A stretch of DNA of 64,000 nucleotides from Acidovorax sp. A79 (GCF_041154505.1 NZ_AP028672.1:2513501-2577500); one strand, 5' to 3'; shown: positions 19,160 through 28,580, numbered from the stretch's first letter. Notes: generated by a model from the sequence alone, not told the origin. Made by a program: numbers and translations.

Positions 19160-20902
19160 ATGATCCACCAACTCAACTCCCTGTACCCGGTGCGCTACAC
19201 GGCCTTTGCGCTGTGCGTTTTCGGGCTGCTGCTGTCGCTGTTCGCGCTGGTGGCCTTTAGCGTGGGACTGCCCGTGGTGCTGGTGTTCGCCGCCCTGGTG
19301 GCCGTGGGCGTGTACGACCTGCAGCAGTCGCGCCACGCCATCCTGCGCAACTACCCGGTCATCGGCCACATCCGCTTCATGCTCGAATACGTGCGGCCCG
19401 AGGTGCGCCAGTATTTCATCGAAAGCGACAGCGAGGCCGCGCCGTTCTCGCGCGCGCAGCGCTCGCTGGTGTACCAGCGCGCCAAGGGCGACCCGGACAA
19501 CCGCCCCTTCGGCACCCACCTGGACGTGGGCGCGCAGGGCTACGAATGGGTGAACCACTCGCTCGCGCCCACGCAGCTGCCGTCGCACGACTTTCGCGTG
19601 TGGATCGGCGGCAGCCCGGACGCGCCATCGCGGTCCGTCTCACCCTGTACCCAGCCCTACCACGCGAGCGTGTTCAACATCTCGGCCATGAGCTTTGGCG
19701 CGCTGTCGGCCAACGCCATCCTGGCGCTCAACCAGGGCGCCAGGAAGGGCGGCTTCGCGCACGACACGGGCGAGGGCAGCATCAGCCAGCACCACCGCGT
19801 GCACGGCGGCGACCTGATCTGGGAAATCGGCTCGGGCTACTTCGGCTGCCGCAATCCCGACGGCACGTTCAGCGAAGAGCGTTTTGCGGCCAACGCCACC
19901 GACCCGCAGGTCAAGATGATCGAGCTGAAGCTGAGCCAGGGCGCCAAGCCCGGCCACGGCGGCGTGCTGCCCGGGGCCAAGGTCACGGCCGAGATCGCGG
20001 CCGCGCGCGGCGTGAAGGAAGGCGAGGCCTGCATCTCTCCCGCCAGCCACAGCGCCTTCCGCAACCCGGTGGAGATGATGCAGTTCATCGCCAGGCTGCG
20101 CACGCTCTCGGGCGGCAAGCCCACGGGCTTCAAGTTCTGCCTGGGCCACCCGTGGGAGTGGTTCGCCATCGTCAAGGCCATGCTGGTCACCGGCATCACG
20201 CCCGACTTCATCGTGGTCGACGGCGCCGAGGGCGGCACCGGCGCGGCCCCGGTGGAGTTCAGCGACCACGTGGGCGCGCCGCTGCAGGAGGGCCTGCTGC
20301 TGGTGCACAACACGCTGGTGGGCGTGAACCTGCGCGACCGCGTGCGCATCGGCTGCGCGGGCAAGGTCATCAGCGCCTTCGACATCGCCCGCATGATGGC
20401 GCTGGGCGCCGACTGGTGCAACGCGGGGCGCGGCTTCATGATGGCGCTGGGCTGCATCCAGGCGCAAAGCTGCCACACCGGCCACTGCCCCACGGGCGTG
20501 ACCACGCAGGACCCGCTGCGCCAGCAGGCCCTGGTGGTGCCCGACAAGGCCACGCGCGTGGCGCAGTTCCACCGCAGCACGCTGCACGCGCTGCAGGAGC
20601 TGGTGCAGGCCGCCGGCCTCACCCACCCCAAGGACATCACGGCCCACCACATCGTGCGCCGCATCAGCGACACCGAGGTGCGCCTCTTGTCCAACCTCAT
20701 CACGCGCATGCTGCCCGGCGCGCTGCTGGGCCCGCTGGACGCGCAGCACAACGTGTTCCGCCTGTACTGGCCCCTGGCCAGCGCGCACAGCTTCCAGGCC
20801 AGCGAGCCCGCGCTGGAGCCCTCCATCCCGCACCATGTGGAGCTGGTCCATGCGGCGGCGGCAGGCACCGCCGCCGCGGTGGCAGGGGACGCGGCCGTAT
20901 GA
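19160..20902 (+). CDS. FMN-binding glutamate synthase family protein, membrane-anchored
   Basis: A 580-residue protein. Two N-terminal hydrophobic helices (about residues 10-35 and 36-54) are followed by a domain like the FMN/synthase part of GltB: FNISAMSFGALSANAILAL, the GGFAHDTGEGSIS segment, GHGGVLPGAKVTAEIAAARG, DFIVVDGAEGGTGAAPVEF, and a Cys-rich CIQAQSCHTGHCPTGVTTQD stretch resembling the iron-sulfur ligand region. There is no glutaminase domain. The physiological reaction is unknown for this membrane-bound subfamily. The start at 19160 is chosen at the first helix. It overlaps the following kinase-like gene by ATGA, so the two are cotranslated. Confidence 0.85.
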   Translation: MIHQLNSLYPVRYTAFALCVFGLLLSLFALVAFSVGLPVVLVFAALVAVGVYDLQQSRHAILRNYPVIGHIRFMLEYVRPEVRQYFIESDSEAAPFSRAQRSLVYQRAKGDPDNRPFGTHLDVGAQGYEWVNHSLAPTQLPSHDFRVWIGGSPDAPSRSVSPCTQPYHASVFNISAMSFGALSANAILALNQGARKGGFAHDTGEGSISQHHRVHGGDLIWEIGSGYFGCRNPDGTFSEERFAANATDPQVKMIELKLSQGAKPGHGGVLPGAKVTAEIAAARGVKEGEACISPASHSAFRNPVEMMQFIARLRTLSGGKPTGFKFCLGHPWEWFAIVKAMLVTGITPDFIVVDGAEGGTGAAPVEFSDHVGAPLQEGLLLVHNTLVGVNLRDRVRIGCAGKVISAFDIARMMALGADWCNAGRGFMMALGCIQAQSCHTGHCPTGVTTQDPLRQQALVVPDKATRVAQFHRSTLHALQELVQAAGLTHPKDITAHHIVRRISDTEVRLLSNLITRMLPGALLGPLDAQHNVFRLYWPLASAHSFQASEPALEPSIPHHVELVHAAAAGTAAAVAGDAAV

Positions 20903-21702
20903 CGATGGACACCCCCGACTACGGCGCCTTCCTGCAGCAGCACCTGGCCACGCAGCCCCACGCCGTGATGGCCCACGTGCTGGGCGGCGAACAGATCTGG
21001 ATCAAGCGCGCGGGCGCGCCCCACGGCAAGGGGCGCTACCGCGCCATGGCCGCGCTGGCCGGCCTGCTGCGGCTCCCGGTGCTGCGCCCCGTGCCCAACC
21101 CCGGCGGCACCGCCGCCATCGCCACCGAGGTGCGGCGCCTCACGGACCTGGCGGCGCGGGGTGTGCGCGTGCCCGTAGTGCTGGCCGCGCAGCGAGATGG
21201 CTTCGCGATGCGGCACCTGGGCCGCACGGGGGAGGAGACCCATTCGCTGGGCAACGAGATCGACCATGCCGTGCAGGCGGGCGACACGGCGGCCGTGCTG
21301 GCGCTGTGGCAACAGGGGCTGGACACACTCGCCCATGTACACCGCCAGGGCACGTGCCTGAGCCAGGCCTTTGCGCGCAACCTGGTGCGCTGCCCCGATG
21401 GCGAAGTGGCCTGCATCGACTTCGAGGACGATCCTGCGTCCGTGCTGCCGCTGCCGGTATGCCATGTGCGCGATGCGCTGTGCTATGCGCACTCCACGGC
21501 CATCTATCTGCACCAGAGCGGCACGCTGGGCGAGGGGCGCGAGCGCTGGGCGGCGTGGGTGGCGCGGGGGAGCACGGAGATGCGGGAGGTGCTGGCGACC
21601 AGCGTTCGCCGGATGGGGTGGATGCGGCAACTGCCTGCGAGCCGCAAGCTGGGGCGGGACTTGCAGCGGGTGCGGGCGGCGTATGACTTGCTGGCCCCCT
21701 GA
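20899..21702 (+). CDS. RIO/APH-like kinase-fold protein coupled to the FMN glutamate synthase-like gene
   Basis: A 267-residue cytoplasmic protein. IWIKRAG resembles a kinase beta-3 strand with its Lys, and NLVRCPDGEVACIDFEDDP resembles the catalytic Asn plus metal-binding Asp segment of RIO/APH/LPS kinases. The residue five before that Asn, where the catalytic Asp of HGDxxxxN should be, is Gln (LSQAFARN), so it is either a pseudokinase or a divergent enzyme. The start overlaps the upstream stop (ATGA), implying a joint role. The substrate is unknown. Confidence 0.65.
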   Translation: MTMDTPDYGAFLQQHLATQPHAVMAHVLGGEQIWIKRAGAPHGKGRYRAMAALAGLLRLPVLRPVPNPGGTAAIATEVRRLTDLAARGVRVPVVLAAQRDGFAMRHLGRTGEETHSLGNEIDHAVQAGDTAAVLALWQQGLDTLAHVHRQGTCLSQAFARNLVRCPDGEVACIDFEDDPASVLPLPVCHVRDALCYAHSTAIYLHQSGTLGEGRERWAAWVARGSTEMREVLATSVRRMGWMRQLPASRKLGRDLQRVRAAYDLLAP

Positions 21703-21849
21703 GCCCCGCGCGAGCGGCCGGGTCGCCCAAGGGCGAGAGAAGAGGTCGCGCGGCCGTCCTTAATACGCCGTAGGCATTGGCTGACAGGGCCTTGCGGGCG
21801 GCGCACCTATCGTGCAGGCAGGTGCGCCGCACCCTTCAAGACCTCCGCA

Positions 21850-23709
21850 ATGCCCAACTCCTCTGCCGCCGCTGCCCTGCCTGAACCCCACCCCGCCGCG
21901 GCGCCGCCTCCCCCCACCAGGAAACCCCGCCGCAGGCGCCCGCCGACCCTTTCCCTGGCCGCCTGGAAACAGTTCATGGCCGTGGCCCGCCCGTACTGGA
22001 CGGGCGACCGGAAACGCACCGCCTGGGGTCTGCTCGCGCTCCTGGTGGGCCTCATGGTCTGCGAAACCCAGCTGGCCGTGATGCTCATCGACAAGACCGG
22101 GGAAATGACCTCGGCCCTGGCCGCGAGGCAGGCGGACCGGTTCTGGGCCGCCGTGCGCGCCTGCCTGGTGGTGCTGGCCTTCGCGGTGCCGGTGTACGCC
22201 TTCTACTACTACATGCGCGACGCCTTCTCCAACCACTGGCGCCGCTGGCTCACGCACCGGTTCCTGGACGGCTACCTGGGCGAGCGCCACTACTACGAGA
22301 TCGGCGCGGGCAACGACATCGACAACCCCGACCAGCGCATCAGCGAAGACATCAACACCTTCACCGGGCGTTCCACGCACTTCCTGCTGATCTTCCTGGG
22401 CTCGCTCATGCAGCTCGTGGCGTTCAGCGCCGTGCTGTGGTCCATCTCGCACACACTGGTGGCCTTCCTGGCGGTGTATGCGCTCATGGGCACCTTCGGG
22501 GCGCTGTACCTGTTCGGCGCGCCGCTGATCCGGCTGAACTTCTGGCAGATCCGGCGCGAAGCGGATTTCCGCTTCGGCCTGATGCGGCTGCGCGAGAACG
22601 CGGAATCCATCGCCTTCTACCGGGGCGAACCGCAGGAGCGTGCGCAGATCGACCACCGGTTCGAGGCCGCGTTCACCAACTATGCACGGCTCATCAAGAA
22701 GCAGCGCTCGCTCAATCTCTACCAGCGCTCGTTCAGCCAGCTCACGCTGGTGCTGCCCAGCATCATCCTGGCTGGCCAGGTGCTGTCGGGCGAACTGGAG
22801 GTCGGGCGCGCGATCCAGGCGGCGGGCGCATTCGCCGCGGTGCTCACGGCCGTCTCGCTGATCGTCGACAACTTCGAGAGCCTGAGCCGCTTCGTGGCGG
22901 GCATCGACCGGCTGCACGCCCTGTCGCAGGTGGTGCTCAAGACTCCCGCCACGCCCACGCCCTGGGCCGAACAACCGGCTGCCGCGCCCTCCACGCCCCC
23001 GGCCGCACTGCCAGAGACGGAGGCCGCGCCCCCGCCGCAGATCGCCCGGTGCGCGGGGGACGCGCTGGCGCTGGAAGCCCTCACGCTGTACACGCCGCAG
23101 TTCGGCCGCCTGCTGGTGCAGGACCTGTCGCTGCGGCTGCAGCCGGGCGATGCGCTGCTCATCACCGGGCCCAGCGGCTGCGGCAAGAGTTCGCTGCTGC
23201 GTGCCATCGCGGGCTTGTGGCGCACGGGCAGCGGCACGGTGCGGCACCCGCCGATGGAAGAGGTGTTCTTCCTGCCGCAGCGCCCCTATATGCAGGTCGA
23301 TACGCTGCGCAGCCAGATCATCTACCCCAGCAAGCAGACGGAACTGCCCGACGAACGCCTGCTGGAACTGCTGCAGGAGGTGCACCTGGAATCCCTGGCC
23401 GGGCGCGTGGGCGGGCTCGACGCCACGCATGACTGGGAAAAGCTGCTGTCCACCGGCGAACAGCAGCGCCTGGCCTTTGCGCGGGTGCTCGCGCATGCCC
23501 CGCGCATCGTGGTGCTGGACGAGGCCACGAGCGCGCTGGACAGCGCCAACGAAGCCGCGCTCTACGAGCGACTGCGCGCCAGCGGCACCACGCTGGTCAG
23601 CATCGCGCACCGCCCCGCCGTGCTCCGCCACCACACACACGTGCTGGAGCTGCGCGGTGAGGGGGCATGGCAGGTGCACGCGGCGGGCGAGTTCAGCTTC
23701 GAGCGCTGA
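21850..23709 (+). CDS. ABC transporter permease/ATPase fusion, YddA/SbmA-like (ABCD-type)
   Basis: A 619-residue inner-membrane half-transporter. Residues ~35-360 carry the membrane domain with SbmA/BacA/YddA hallmarks (VYAFYYYMRDAFSNHWRRWL, ERHYYEIGAGNDIDNPDQRI, FRFGLMRLRENAESIAFYRGE). A Pro/Ala-rich linker follows, then the ATPase: Walker A GPSGCGKSSLL, signature LSTGEQQRLAFARVL (Ser-Thr-Gly-Glu rather than Ser-Gly-Gly-Glu), Walker B IVVLDEATSALD, and the H-loop IAHRP. The N-terminal 30 residues are Pro/Arg-rich. Relatives move peptides, acyl-CoAs or cobalamin-like molecules; the substrate here is unknown. Confidence 0.87.
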   Translation: MPNSSAAAALPEPHPAAAPPPPTRKPRRRRPPTLSLAAWKQFMAVARPYWTGDRKRTAWGLLALLVGLMVCETQLAVMLIDKTGEMTSALAARQADRFWAAVRACLVVLAFAVPVYAFYYYMRDAFSNHWRRWLTHRFLDGYLGERHYYEIGAGNDIDNPDQRISEDINTFTGRSTHFLLIFLGSLMQLVAFSAVLWSISHTLVAFLAVYALMGTFGALYLFGAPLIRLNFWQIRREADFRFGLMRLRENAESIAFYRGEPQERAQIDHRFEAAFTNYARLIKKQRSLNLYQRSFSQLTLVLPSIILAGQVLSGELEVGRAIQAAGAFAAVLTAVSLIVDNFESLSRFVAGIDRLHALSQVVLKTPATPTPWAEQPAAAPSTPPAALPETEAAPPPQIARCAGDALALEALTLYTPQFGRLLVQDLSLRLQPGDALLITGPSGCGKSSLLRAIAGLWRTGSGTVRHPPMEEVFFLPQRPYMQVDTLRSQIIYPSKQTELPDERLLELLQEVHLESLAGRVGGLDATHDWEKLLSTGEQQRLAFARVLAHAPRIVVLDEATSALDSANEAALYERLRASGTTLVSIAHRPAVLRHHTHVLELRGEGAWQVHAAGEFSFER

Positions 23710-23760
23710 GCACCACCGCCGCGGGCCGGGGCCTGTGCGCCCCGCCGTGCGCGGCCTCCG

Positions 23761-24252
23761 TCAGGCCAGGGCAGGCGCTGGCTCGGCGGCGGGCTGCAGC
23801 ACCAGCGCCGTCGCCACGTGCGCATCCAGCGCGAGCAGCCGCTTGCGCATGCAGACCACGGCCTTGTCCTTGCTCAGCAAAATCGCCCGGTGCGCGGCGG
23901 CCAGGTCGATGAACTTCTGGTCGTCCGCGTCCTTGCACACATAGGCCACCTTGGGCGCAACATCCACCCGCTGCACCTGCACATCAAACGCGGACAGCAC
24001 CTGCGCCGCGTCCACGCGGTAGTAGTCCATGCGCTCTGCGATGTGCGGGTAGGCCAACACCCGCTCCAGCTCATCGCGCATGACCTGCGTGGCGATCCAT
24101 GACAGGCGCCCCTGGGCCAGCAGCGTGCGCAGCGGCGCGGTACGCGGGTCGCTGAAGATCAGCAGGTCCAGCGCCACGTTGGTGTCCACCACCACGGGGC
24201 GCGCGGGCTCGCCCTCAGCGGCCTCGGCGGGCAGCGAAAGCTCAACCCGCAT
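23761..24252 (-). CDS. PIN-domain protein (COG1569-type putative toxin)
   Basis: A 163-residue protein with PIN-nuclease acidic residues: Asp in VVVDTNVALDLL, Glu in MRDELERVLAYP, and the Asp cluster in KDADDQKFIDLAAAH. This matches COG1569-type 'putative toxin-antitoxin toxin component, PIN family' proteins. The start at 24252 is preferred and overlaps the methyltransferase gene end by 11 bases; the upstream in-frame extension is translated from that gene's 3' end. No antitoxin gene adjoins it. The operon position behind an RNA methyltransferase suggests housekeeping RNA processing rather than a classical toxin pair. Confidence 0.75.
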   Translation of the reverse strand: MRVELSLPAEAAEGEPARPVVVDTNVALDLLIFSDPRTAPLRTLLAQGRLSWIATQVMRDELERVLAYPHIAERMDYYRVDAAQVLSAFDVQVQRVDVAPKVAYVCKDADDQKFIDLAAAHRAILLSKDKAVVCMRKRLLALDAHVATALVLQPAAEPAPALA

Positions 24253-25546
24253 CGCGCGGGCCGCCGGCATCGGGCGCCTGGGGCGGCGCCTTGGCACCGC
24301 GGTCGCGCACCGCGCCCTTGATCATGTCGAAGCGGAACATGCGGCATTCGATGGGGCCGTTCCACATCGGCACGCGGCGCGACTCCTTCAGGCGCATCTT
24401 GCCGGGCAGCTTGAGGTCGGGCGTGAGCATCCAGGCCGTCCAGCCGCTGTAGTTCTTCTTCCAGTGCGCGGCCAGCTGGCTGAAGAACTCGCCGCCATCG
24501 TCGGTATGGGCTTCTTCACGGCCCACGGCCAGGCCCTGGGCACGGTCGGCCGCGCGCTCGCTGGCATTGCGGCCCGCGGCACCGGCCGCGGCGATGCGTT
24601 CGCCGTACGGGGGGTTCAGGAGCATCACGCCGGGCTGCTCGCACGGCGGCATGCGCTGCAGCGCATCGCCTCCGCGCAGCTGCACGGCGCCCGCCACGCC
24701 GGCGCGCTCGGCATTGCGCTCGGCGAAATCCACCATCCGGAAGGCGACGTCACTGCCAAAAATAGGTACAACGCTTGTCTGTATTGCGCCTTCAGCTTCA
24801 TTTTTAATAGCAGACCAGACATGGGCCTGGTAGGGCAGCAGTTTCTCGAACGCAAAGCGGCGCAGCCTGCCCGCCGGAATGCGGCAGGCGATCTGCGCGG
24901 CCTCGATGGCGATGGTGCCGCTGCCGCAGCAGGGGTCGTACAGCGGCTGGGGGTTGTCACCGTGCGGGTCCCAGCCGCTGGCGGCGATCATCGCAGCGGC
25001 CAGGGTTTCCTTCAGCGGGGCGTCGCCCTTGTCCTCGCGCCAGCCGCGCTTGAACAGCGGCTCGCCCGAGGTGTCGATGTAGATGGTGGCTTCGTCGGTG
25101 GTCAGGTGCAGGTGGATGCGCACGTCGGGCCACTGCGTGTTCACGTCGGGGCGCACGCCGCTCTTGGCGCGAAAGCGGTCGGCCACCGCGTCCTTGACCT
25201 TGAGCCCCGCGAAATTGAGGCTCTGCAGCGGGCTGTGCTGGGCGGTCACCTCGACCTTGAAGGTCTGGCGCGTGGTGAACCAGATTTCCCAGGCCACGTC
25301 GCTGGCGGCGGCGTAGAGGTCGTTCTCGGAGCGGTACGGGCGGTGCGCCAGCTGCACCAGCACGCGCTGGGCCAGCCGGCTGTGCAGGTTCAGCAGCAGC
25401 GCGTCGCGCCACGAGGCGCGCAGCAGCACGCCGCCCCGGCCCACCAGCAGGTCCTGCCCCGTGAGGCCGGTGATGCCGTGCACTTCGTCGGCCAGGAAGC
25501 CCTCCACACCGGCGGCGCAGGGGAGAAAAAGTTGGAGTTGGTTCAT
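24242..25546 (-). CDS. rlmL: THUMP-domain 23S rRNA methyltransferase, RlmL-like
   Basis: A 434-residue SAM-dependent RNA methyltransferase corresponding to the N-terminal RlmL half of E. coli RlmKL (guanine N2 of 23S rRNA). It has an N-terminal ferredoxin-like/THUMP region (LFLPCAAGVEGFLADEVHGI), the SAM loop YDPCCGSGTIAIEAA, and the NPPYGER catalytic motif. Between VWSAIK and GSDVAFRMVDFAERNAERAG lies an extra stretch (NEAEGAIQTSVVPIF) encoded by an in-frame dispersed palindrome (24756-24812). Its start overlaps the thioesterase stop by 4 bases (ATGA), so the genes are coupled. The RlmK half is absent. Confidence 0.85.
   Translation of the reverse strand: MNQLQLFLPCAAGVEGFLADEVHGITGLTGQDLLVGRGGVLLRASWRDALLLNLHSRLAQRVLVQLAHRPYRSENDLYAAASDVAWEIWFTTRQTFKVEVTAQHSPLQSLNFAGLKVKDAVADRFRAKSGVRPDVNTQWPDVRIHLHLTTDEATIYIDTSGEPLFKRGWREDKGDAPLKETLAAAMIAASGWDPHGDNPQPLYDPCCGSGTIAIEAAQIACRIPAGRLRRFAFEKLLPYQAHVWSAIKNEAEGAIQTSVVPIFGSDVAFRMVDFAERNAERAGVAGAVQLRGGDALQRMPPCEQPGVMLLNPPYGERIAAAGAAGRNASERAADRAQGLAVGREEAHTDDGGEFFSQLAAHWKKNYSGWTAWMLTPDLKLPGKMRLKESRRVPMWNGPIECRMFRFDMIKGAVRDRGAKAPPQAPDAGGPRDAG
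24756..24812. repeat. Dispersed palindrome copy inside the rlmL-like gene (in frame, degenerate)
   Basis: CCAAAAATAGGTACAACGCTT ... TTTTTAATAGC. The outer AT-rich ends are kept; the core GCGCTT..AAGCGC is eroded. Confidence 0.65.
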
Positions 25547-26025
25547 GACGATGGTGAGGATACGCGCTCGGAAAGTGCGTGTGAATCCGGCGTGCCGACA
25601 CGGGCCAGCAGCAACTGGCGGATGGAGTCCGGGATCGGCGCCACCTTGCGGCCGGCCTTGCCGATGAAAACGATGCCGATCTTGCCGCGCGCCACCTCGC
25701 GGCCCGAGGTCTTCTCGGTCATGCAAAAGACCAGGTCGAACCCATAGCGGTTGAAGTCCGCAGGCGCCATCTCCACGCGCATGGTCTCCCCGTGGAACCC
25801 CTCGGACTTGTACTGCGCCACGATGTCTCCGACCACGATGGACAGCCCGCCCACGTCGGCCTCGGGGTAGCCGAGTGACTGGAAAAACCGCACCCGGGCC
25901 TCGGACACGAGGCTCAGCAGCTGCGCGTTGTCCAGGTGCCCGCCCTGGTTGACGTGGCTGATGTAGATCTGCATTTCGGTGGCGAAACCGAAGTGCGCGG
26001 GAAGGTCGAAGACGATGCGGGCCAT
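25543..26025 (-). CDS. Acyl-CoA thioesterase, hotdog-fold 4HBT-like
   Basis: A 160-residue protein. The ISHVNQGGHLDNAQLLSLVSEAR segment resembles the hotdog thioesterase helix with its conserved His/Asn, followed by strand GLSIVVGDIVAQYKSEGFHGET and EKTSGREVARGKIGIVFI. The length is typical. It lies upstream of the RlmL-like gene with a 4-base ATGA overlap and downstream of rpoN on the same strand (91 bases). The substrate is not evident. Confidence 0.78.
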   Translation of the reverse strand: MARIVFDLPAHFGFATEMQIYISHVNQGGHLDNAQLLSLVSEARVRFFQSLGYPEADVGGLSIVVGDIVAQYKSEGFHGETMRVEMAPADFNRYGFDLVFCMTEKTSGREVARGKIGIVFIGKAGRKVAPIPDSIRQLLLARVGTPDSHALSERVSSPSS

Positions 26026-26116
26026 GGACGGGGTGGCGAAGTAAGAGGGAAAGACGGCAACGGAGCGGAAAAACGGGCCACCAGGCGCATGCGCCGTGCA
26101 CACGCCCACACGGCGC

Positions 26117-27706
26117 CTACAGCGCCTTGCGCAGATTCGCCGGCGCGATCTTGAGCGCCTCGCGGTACTTGGCGACGGTGCGGCGCGCGCACTCGATGCC
26201 CTGCTCCTTGAGCATCTCGGCGATCTGGCTGTCGGACAGCGGCTTGGTCGGGCTCTCGGCGGCCACGAATTGCTTGATGAGGGCGCGCACGGCGGTGCTC
26301 GACGCATTGCCGCCGGTCTCGGTGCCCAGGCCCGAGCCGAAGAAGTACTTGAGCTCGTAGGTGCCGATGGGCGTGGCCATGTACTTGGCCGTGGTCACGC
26401 GGCTGATGGTGGACTCGTGCAGGCCCAGCTCGTCGGCGATGTCGCGCAGCACCAGCGGGCGCATCGCGAGTTCGCCGTGGGTGAAGAAGTTCTTCTGCCG
26501 CTCCACGATGGCGCGCGAGACGCGCAGGATGGTGTCGAAGCGCTGCTGGATGTTCTTGATGAACCAGCGCGCCTCCTGCAGGCGCTGCTGCATGCCCTGG
26601 TGGCCCTCGCCGCCCTTGTGGCCGCGCAGGGCGCCGGCATAGATGTCGTGCACGCGCAGGCGCGGCATCACGTCGGGGTTGAGCTGCACGATGAAGTTGT
26701 GCTGCCCGTCGCGGCCATTGGCGCGCCCGGCCTTGCGCACGATCACGTCGGGGATGATGATGTTGCGCTCCACGTCGGCGAAGCGGCGCCCCGGGCGCGG
26801 CTCCAGCCGGGCGATCAGCGCCATGGCGGCGCGGGTGCGCTCCTCGCTGTCGCCGCAGGCCTGCGTGAGGCGGCGCACGTCGCGCCGCGCCAGCATCTCC
26901 AGCGGCTGCTGGCACACGCGCAGCGCGGTCTGCACGGTGTCGGGGTCGATGTCGCTGTCCTCGTCGGCGGCCAGCGCCTTGAGCTGCAGCGTCAGGCACT
27001 CGGCCAGGCCGCGCGCGCCCACGCCCACGGGCTCCAGGCTCTGGAGCAGCCGCTGTGCCACGGTGAAGCGGTGCACCAGCTCCTCGATCTGCTCCAGGTC
27101 GTCGGGCCCGGCCAGGCTGATGGCCAGCTCTTCGAGCGGATCCTCCAGGTAGCCGTCGTCGTTGAGCGATTCGATCAGGAAGCGCAGCGCGGCGCGGTCG
27201 ATCTCGGACAGGCGCAGCGCCAGCGCCTGTCGGTGCAAAAAGGCGGTCAGCGATTCGTGCGTGCGGGCCAGCTCGGTGGCGTCGGCCTCGTCGCCTTCGG
27301 CGTCGTTGCGGTTGCGGGCGGGGGCGTCGCCGCCCCACTCGGCGTCGTTGGGCGCCATCTCCACCGTGCCGTCGCCGCTCCAGTCGGGCTCGTCGGTGCC
27401 CGCGCTCGGTGTTTCAGCATCATTTTGAGCCTCAGCGCTGGTACTGCTTGCGCTGGTAGCTCCTGAAAAAATAGCATCATCCGCGCTGTAGTCGTCGGCC
27501 TGGGCCGGCGTATCGGCGGCTTCCAGGCCAAACTCCTCGCGCGGCGCCTCGTCGGCGTTGCGTTCGAGGAACGGGTTTTCGTCGAGCATCTGCTCGACTT
27601 CCTGCGAGAGTTCAAGCGTGGACAACTGCAGCAGCCGGATGGACTGCTGAAGCTGGGGGGTCAATGCAAGATGCTGCGAGACGCGCAGCGAGAGTCCAGG
27701 TTTCAT
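26117..27706 (-). CDS. rpoN: RNA polymerase sigma-54 factor
   Basis: A 529-residue sigma-54. The glutamine-rich activator-interacting region I is at the N-terminus (QHLALTPQLQQSIRLLQLSTLEL), followed by an acidic region II, the core-binding region, a helix-turn-helix (LGLHESTISRVTTAKYM) and the RpoN box (ARRTVAKYREALKI). In the variable region II, residues ~76-96 (DDAIFSGATSASSTSAEAQN) are encoded by a dispersed palindrome copy at 27418-27478 kept in frame. It lies downstream of lptB, as in many proteobacteria. It would direct enhancer-dependent promoters elsewhere; none was recognised here. Confidence 0.95.
   Translation of the reverse strand: MKPGLSLRVSQHLALTPQLQQSIRLLQLSTLELSQEVEQMLDENPFLERNADEAPREEFGLEAADTPAQADDYSADDAIFSGATSASSTSAEAQNDAETPSAGTDEPDWSGDGTVEMAPNDAEWGGDAPARNRNDAEGDEADATELARTHESLTAFLHRQALALRLSEIDRAALRFLIESLNDDGYLEDPLEELAISLAGPDDLEQIEELVHRFTVAQRLLQSLEPVGVGARGLAECLTLQLKALAADEDSDIDPDTVQTALRVCQQPLEMLARRDVRRLTQACGDSEERTRAAMALIARLEPRPGRRFADVERNIIIPDVIVRKAGRANGRDGQHNFIVQLNPDVMPRLRVHDIYAGALRGHKGGEGHQGMQQRLQEARWFIKNIQQRFDTILRVSRAIVERQKNFFTHGELAMRPLVLRDIADELGLHESTISRVTTAKYMATPIGTYELKYFFGSGLGTETGGNASSTAVRALIKQFVAAESPTKPLSDSQIAEMLKEQGIECARRTVAKYREALKIAPANLRKAL
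27418..27478. repeat. Dispersed palindrome copy inside rpoN (in frame, degenerate)
   Basis: GAGCCTCAGCGCTGGTACTGC then TTGCGCTGGTAGCTCCTGAAA, ending in AAAATAGCATC. It lies in the acidic, length-variable region II. Confidence 0.7.
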
Positions 27707-27785
27707 TGATTGAGCGCCGCCGGGCCGCCCCAAGGCGCGAAGGCCCCCTCGGGGGGCAGCGCAGTACACGAAATGACAAGCGTGG
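27707..27785 (-). repeat. GC-rich intergenic repeat-like segment upstream of rpoN
   Basis: On the minus strand it reads GCTGCCCCCCGAGGGGGCC, then TTCGCGCCTTGGGGCGGCCC, two nested GC-rich palindromes of a type I associate with Comamonadaceae intergenic spacers. It separates lptB from rpoN and could fold in mRNA. No other full copy was found in the window. Confidence 0.4.
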
Positions 27786-27794
27786 AGGCCATGT

Positions 27795-28580
27795 CTACAT
27801 GCGGAAATGTTCGCCCAGGTACACCCGGCGCACTTCGGCGTTGTCCACGATCTCGGACGGCGTGCCCTGGGCCAGCACCTGGCCATCGCTGATGATGAAG
27901 GCGTGGTCGCAGATGCCCAGCGTCTCGCGCACGTTGTGGTCGGTGATGAGCACGCCGATGCCGCGCGCCTTGAGGAAGCCAATGATGCGCTGTATCTCGA
28001 TCACGGCGATGGGGTCGATGCCCGCAAAGGGCTCGTCCAGCAGGATGAAGCGCGGCTGCGTGGCCAGCGCGCGGGCGATCTCGACGCGGCGGCGCTCGCC
28101 GCCCGACAGGGCCATGGCGGGCGAGGCCCGCAGATGGTCCACGCGCAGCTCCTGCAGCAAGGCCGTGAGACGCTCTTCGATGGCCTCGCGCGACAGCGGC
28201 TTGCCGTCGTCGTCCGCGCGCTGCAGCTCCAGCACCGCGCGCACGTTCTCTTCGACCGTGAGCTTGCGGAAGATGGAGGCTTCCTGCGGCAGGTAGGACA
28301 GCCCCAGCCGCGAGCGGCGGTGGATGGGCATGTGGGCCACCGAATGGCCGTCGATGCGGATGTCGCCCGCGTCGCTGCGCACCAGGCCCACGATCATGTA
28401 GAACGAGGTGGTCTTGCCCGCGCCGTTGGGGCCGAGCAGCCCGACGACCTCGCCCTTTTGCACGACCAGCGACACATCCTTGACGACCTTGCGGCTGCCA
28501 TACGACTTGGCCAGGTGCTGCACCTCCAGGCGGCTGCCCGCCTGGGTGTCAGGACCGGGGCTGACGGGCTGCGCGCTCAC
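27795..28580 (-). CDS. lptB: LPS export ABC transporter ATP-binding protein
   Basis: A 261-residue ATPase of the LptB2FG lipopolysaccharide extractor. Walker A is [16 protein letters not shown], followed by the Q-loop segment [18 protein letters not shown], signature [16 protein letters not shown], Walker [16 protein letters not shown] and switch [11 protein letters not shown]. It starts with GTG overlapping the lptA stop by 4 bases (GTGA). The order lptA-lptB-rpoN is conserved across proteobacteria. Confidence 0.95.
   Translation of the reverse strand: MSAQPVSPGPDTQAGSRLEVQHLAKSYGSRKVVKDVSLVVQKGEVVGLLGPNGAGKTTSFYMIVGLVRSDAGDIRIDGHSVAHMPIHRRSRLGLSYLPQEASIFRKLTVEENVRAVLELQRADDDGKPLSREAIEERLTALLQELRVDHLRASPAMALSGGERRRVEIARALATQPRFILLDEPFAGIDPIAVIEIQRIIGFLKARGIGVLITDHNVRETLGICDHAFIISDGQVLAQGTPSEIVDNAEVRRVYLGEHFRM

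Noticed and set aside
23761..24252. PIN-domain gene as half of a toxin-antitoxin pair or phage-defence system
   Set aside because: No small antitoxin-like gene adjoins it; it overlaps an rRNA methyltransferase gene in a housekeeping operon.
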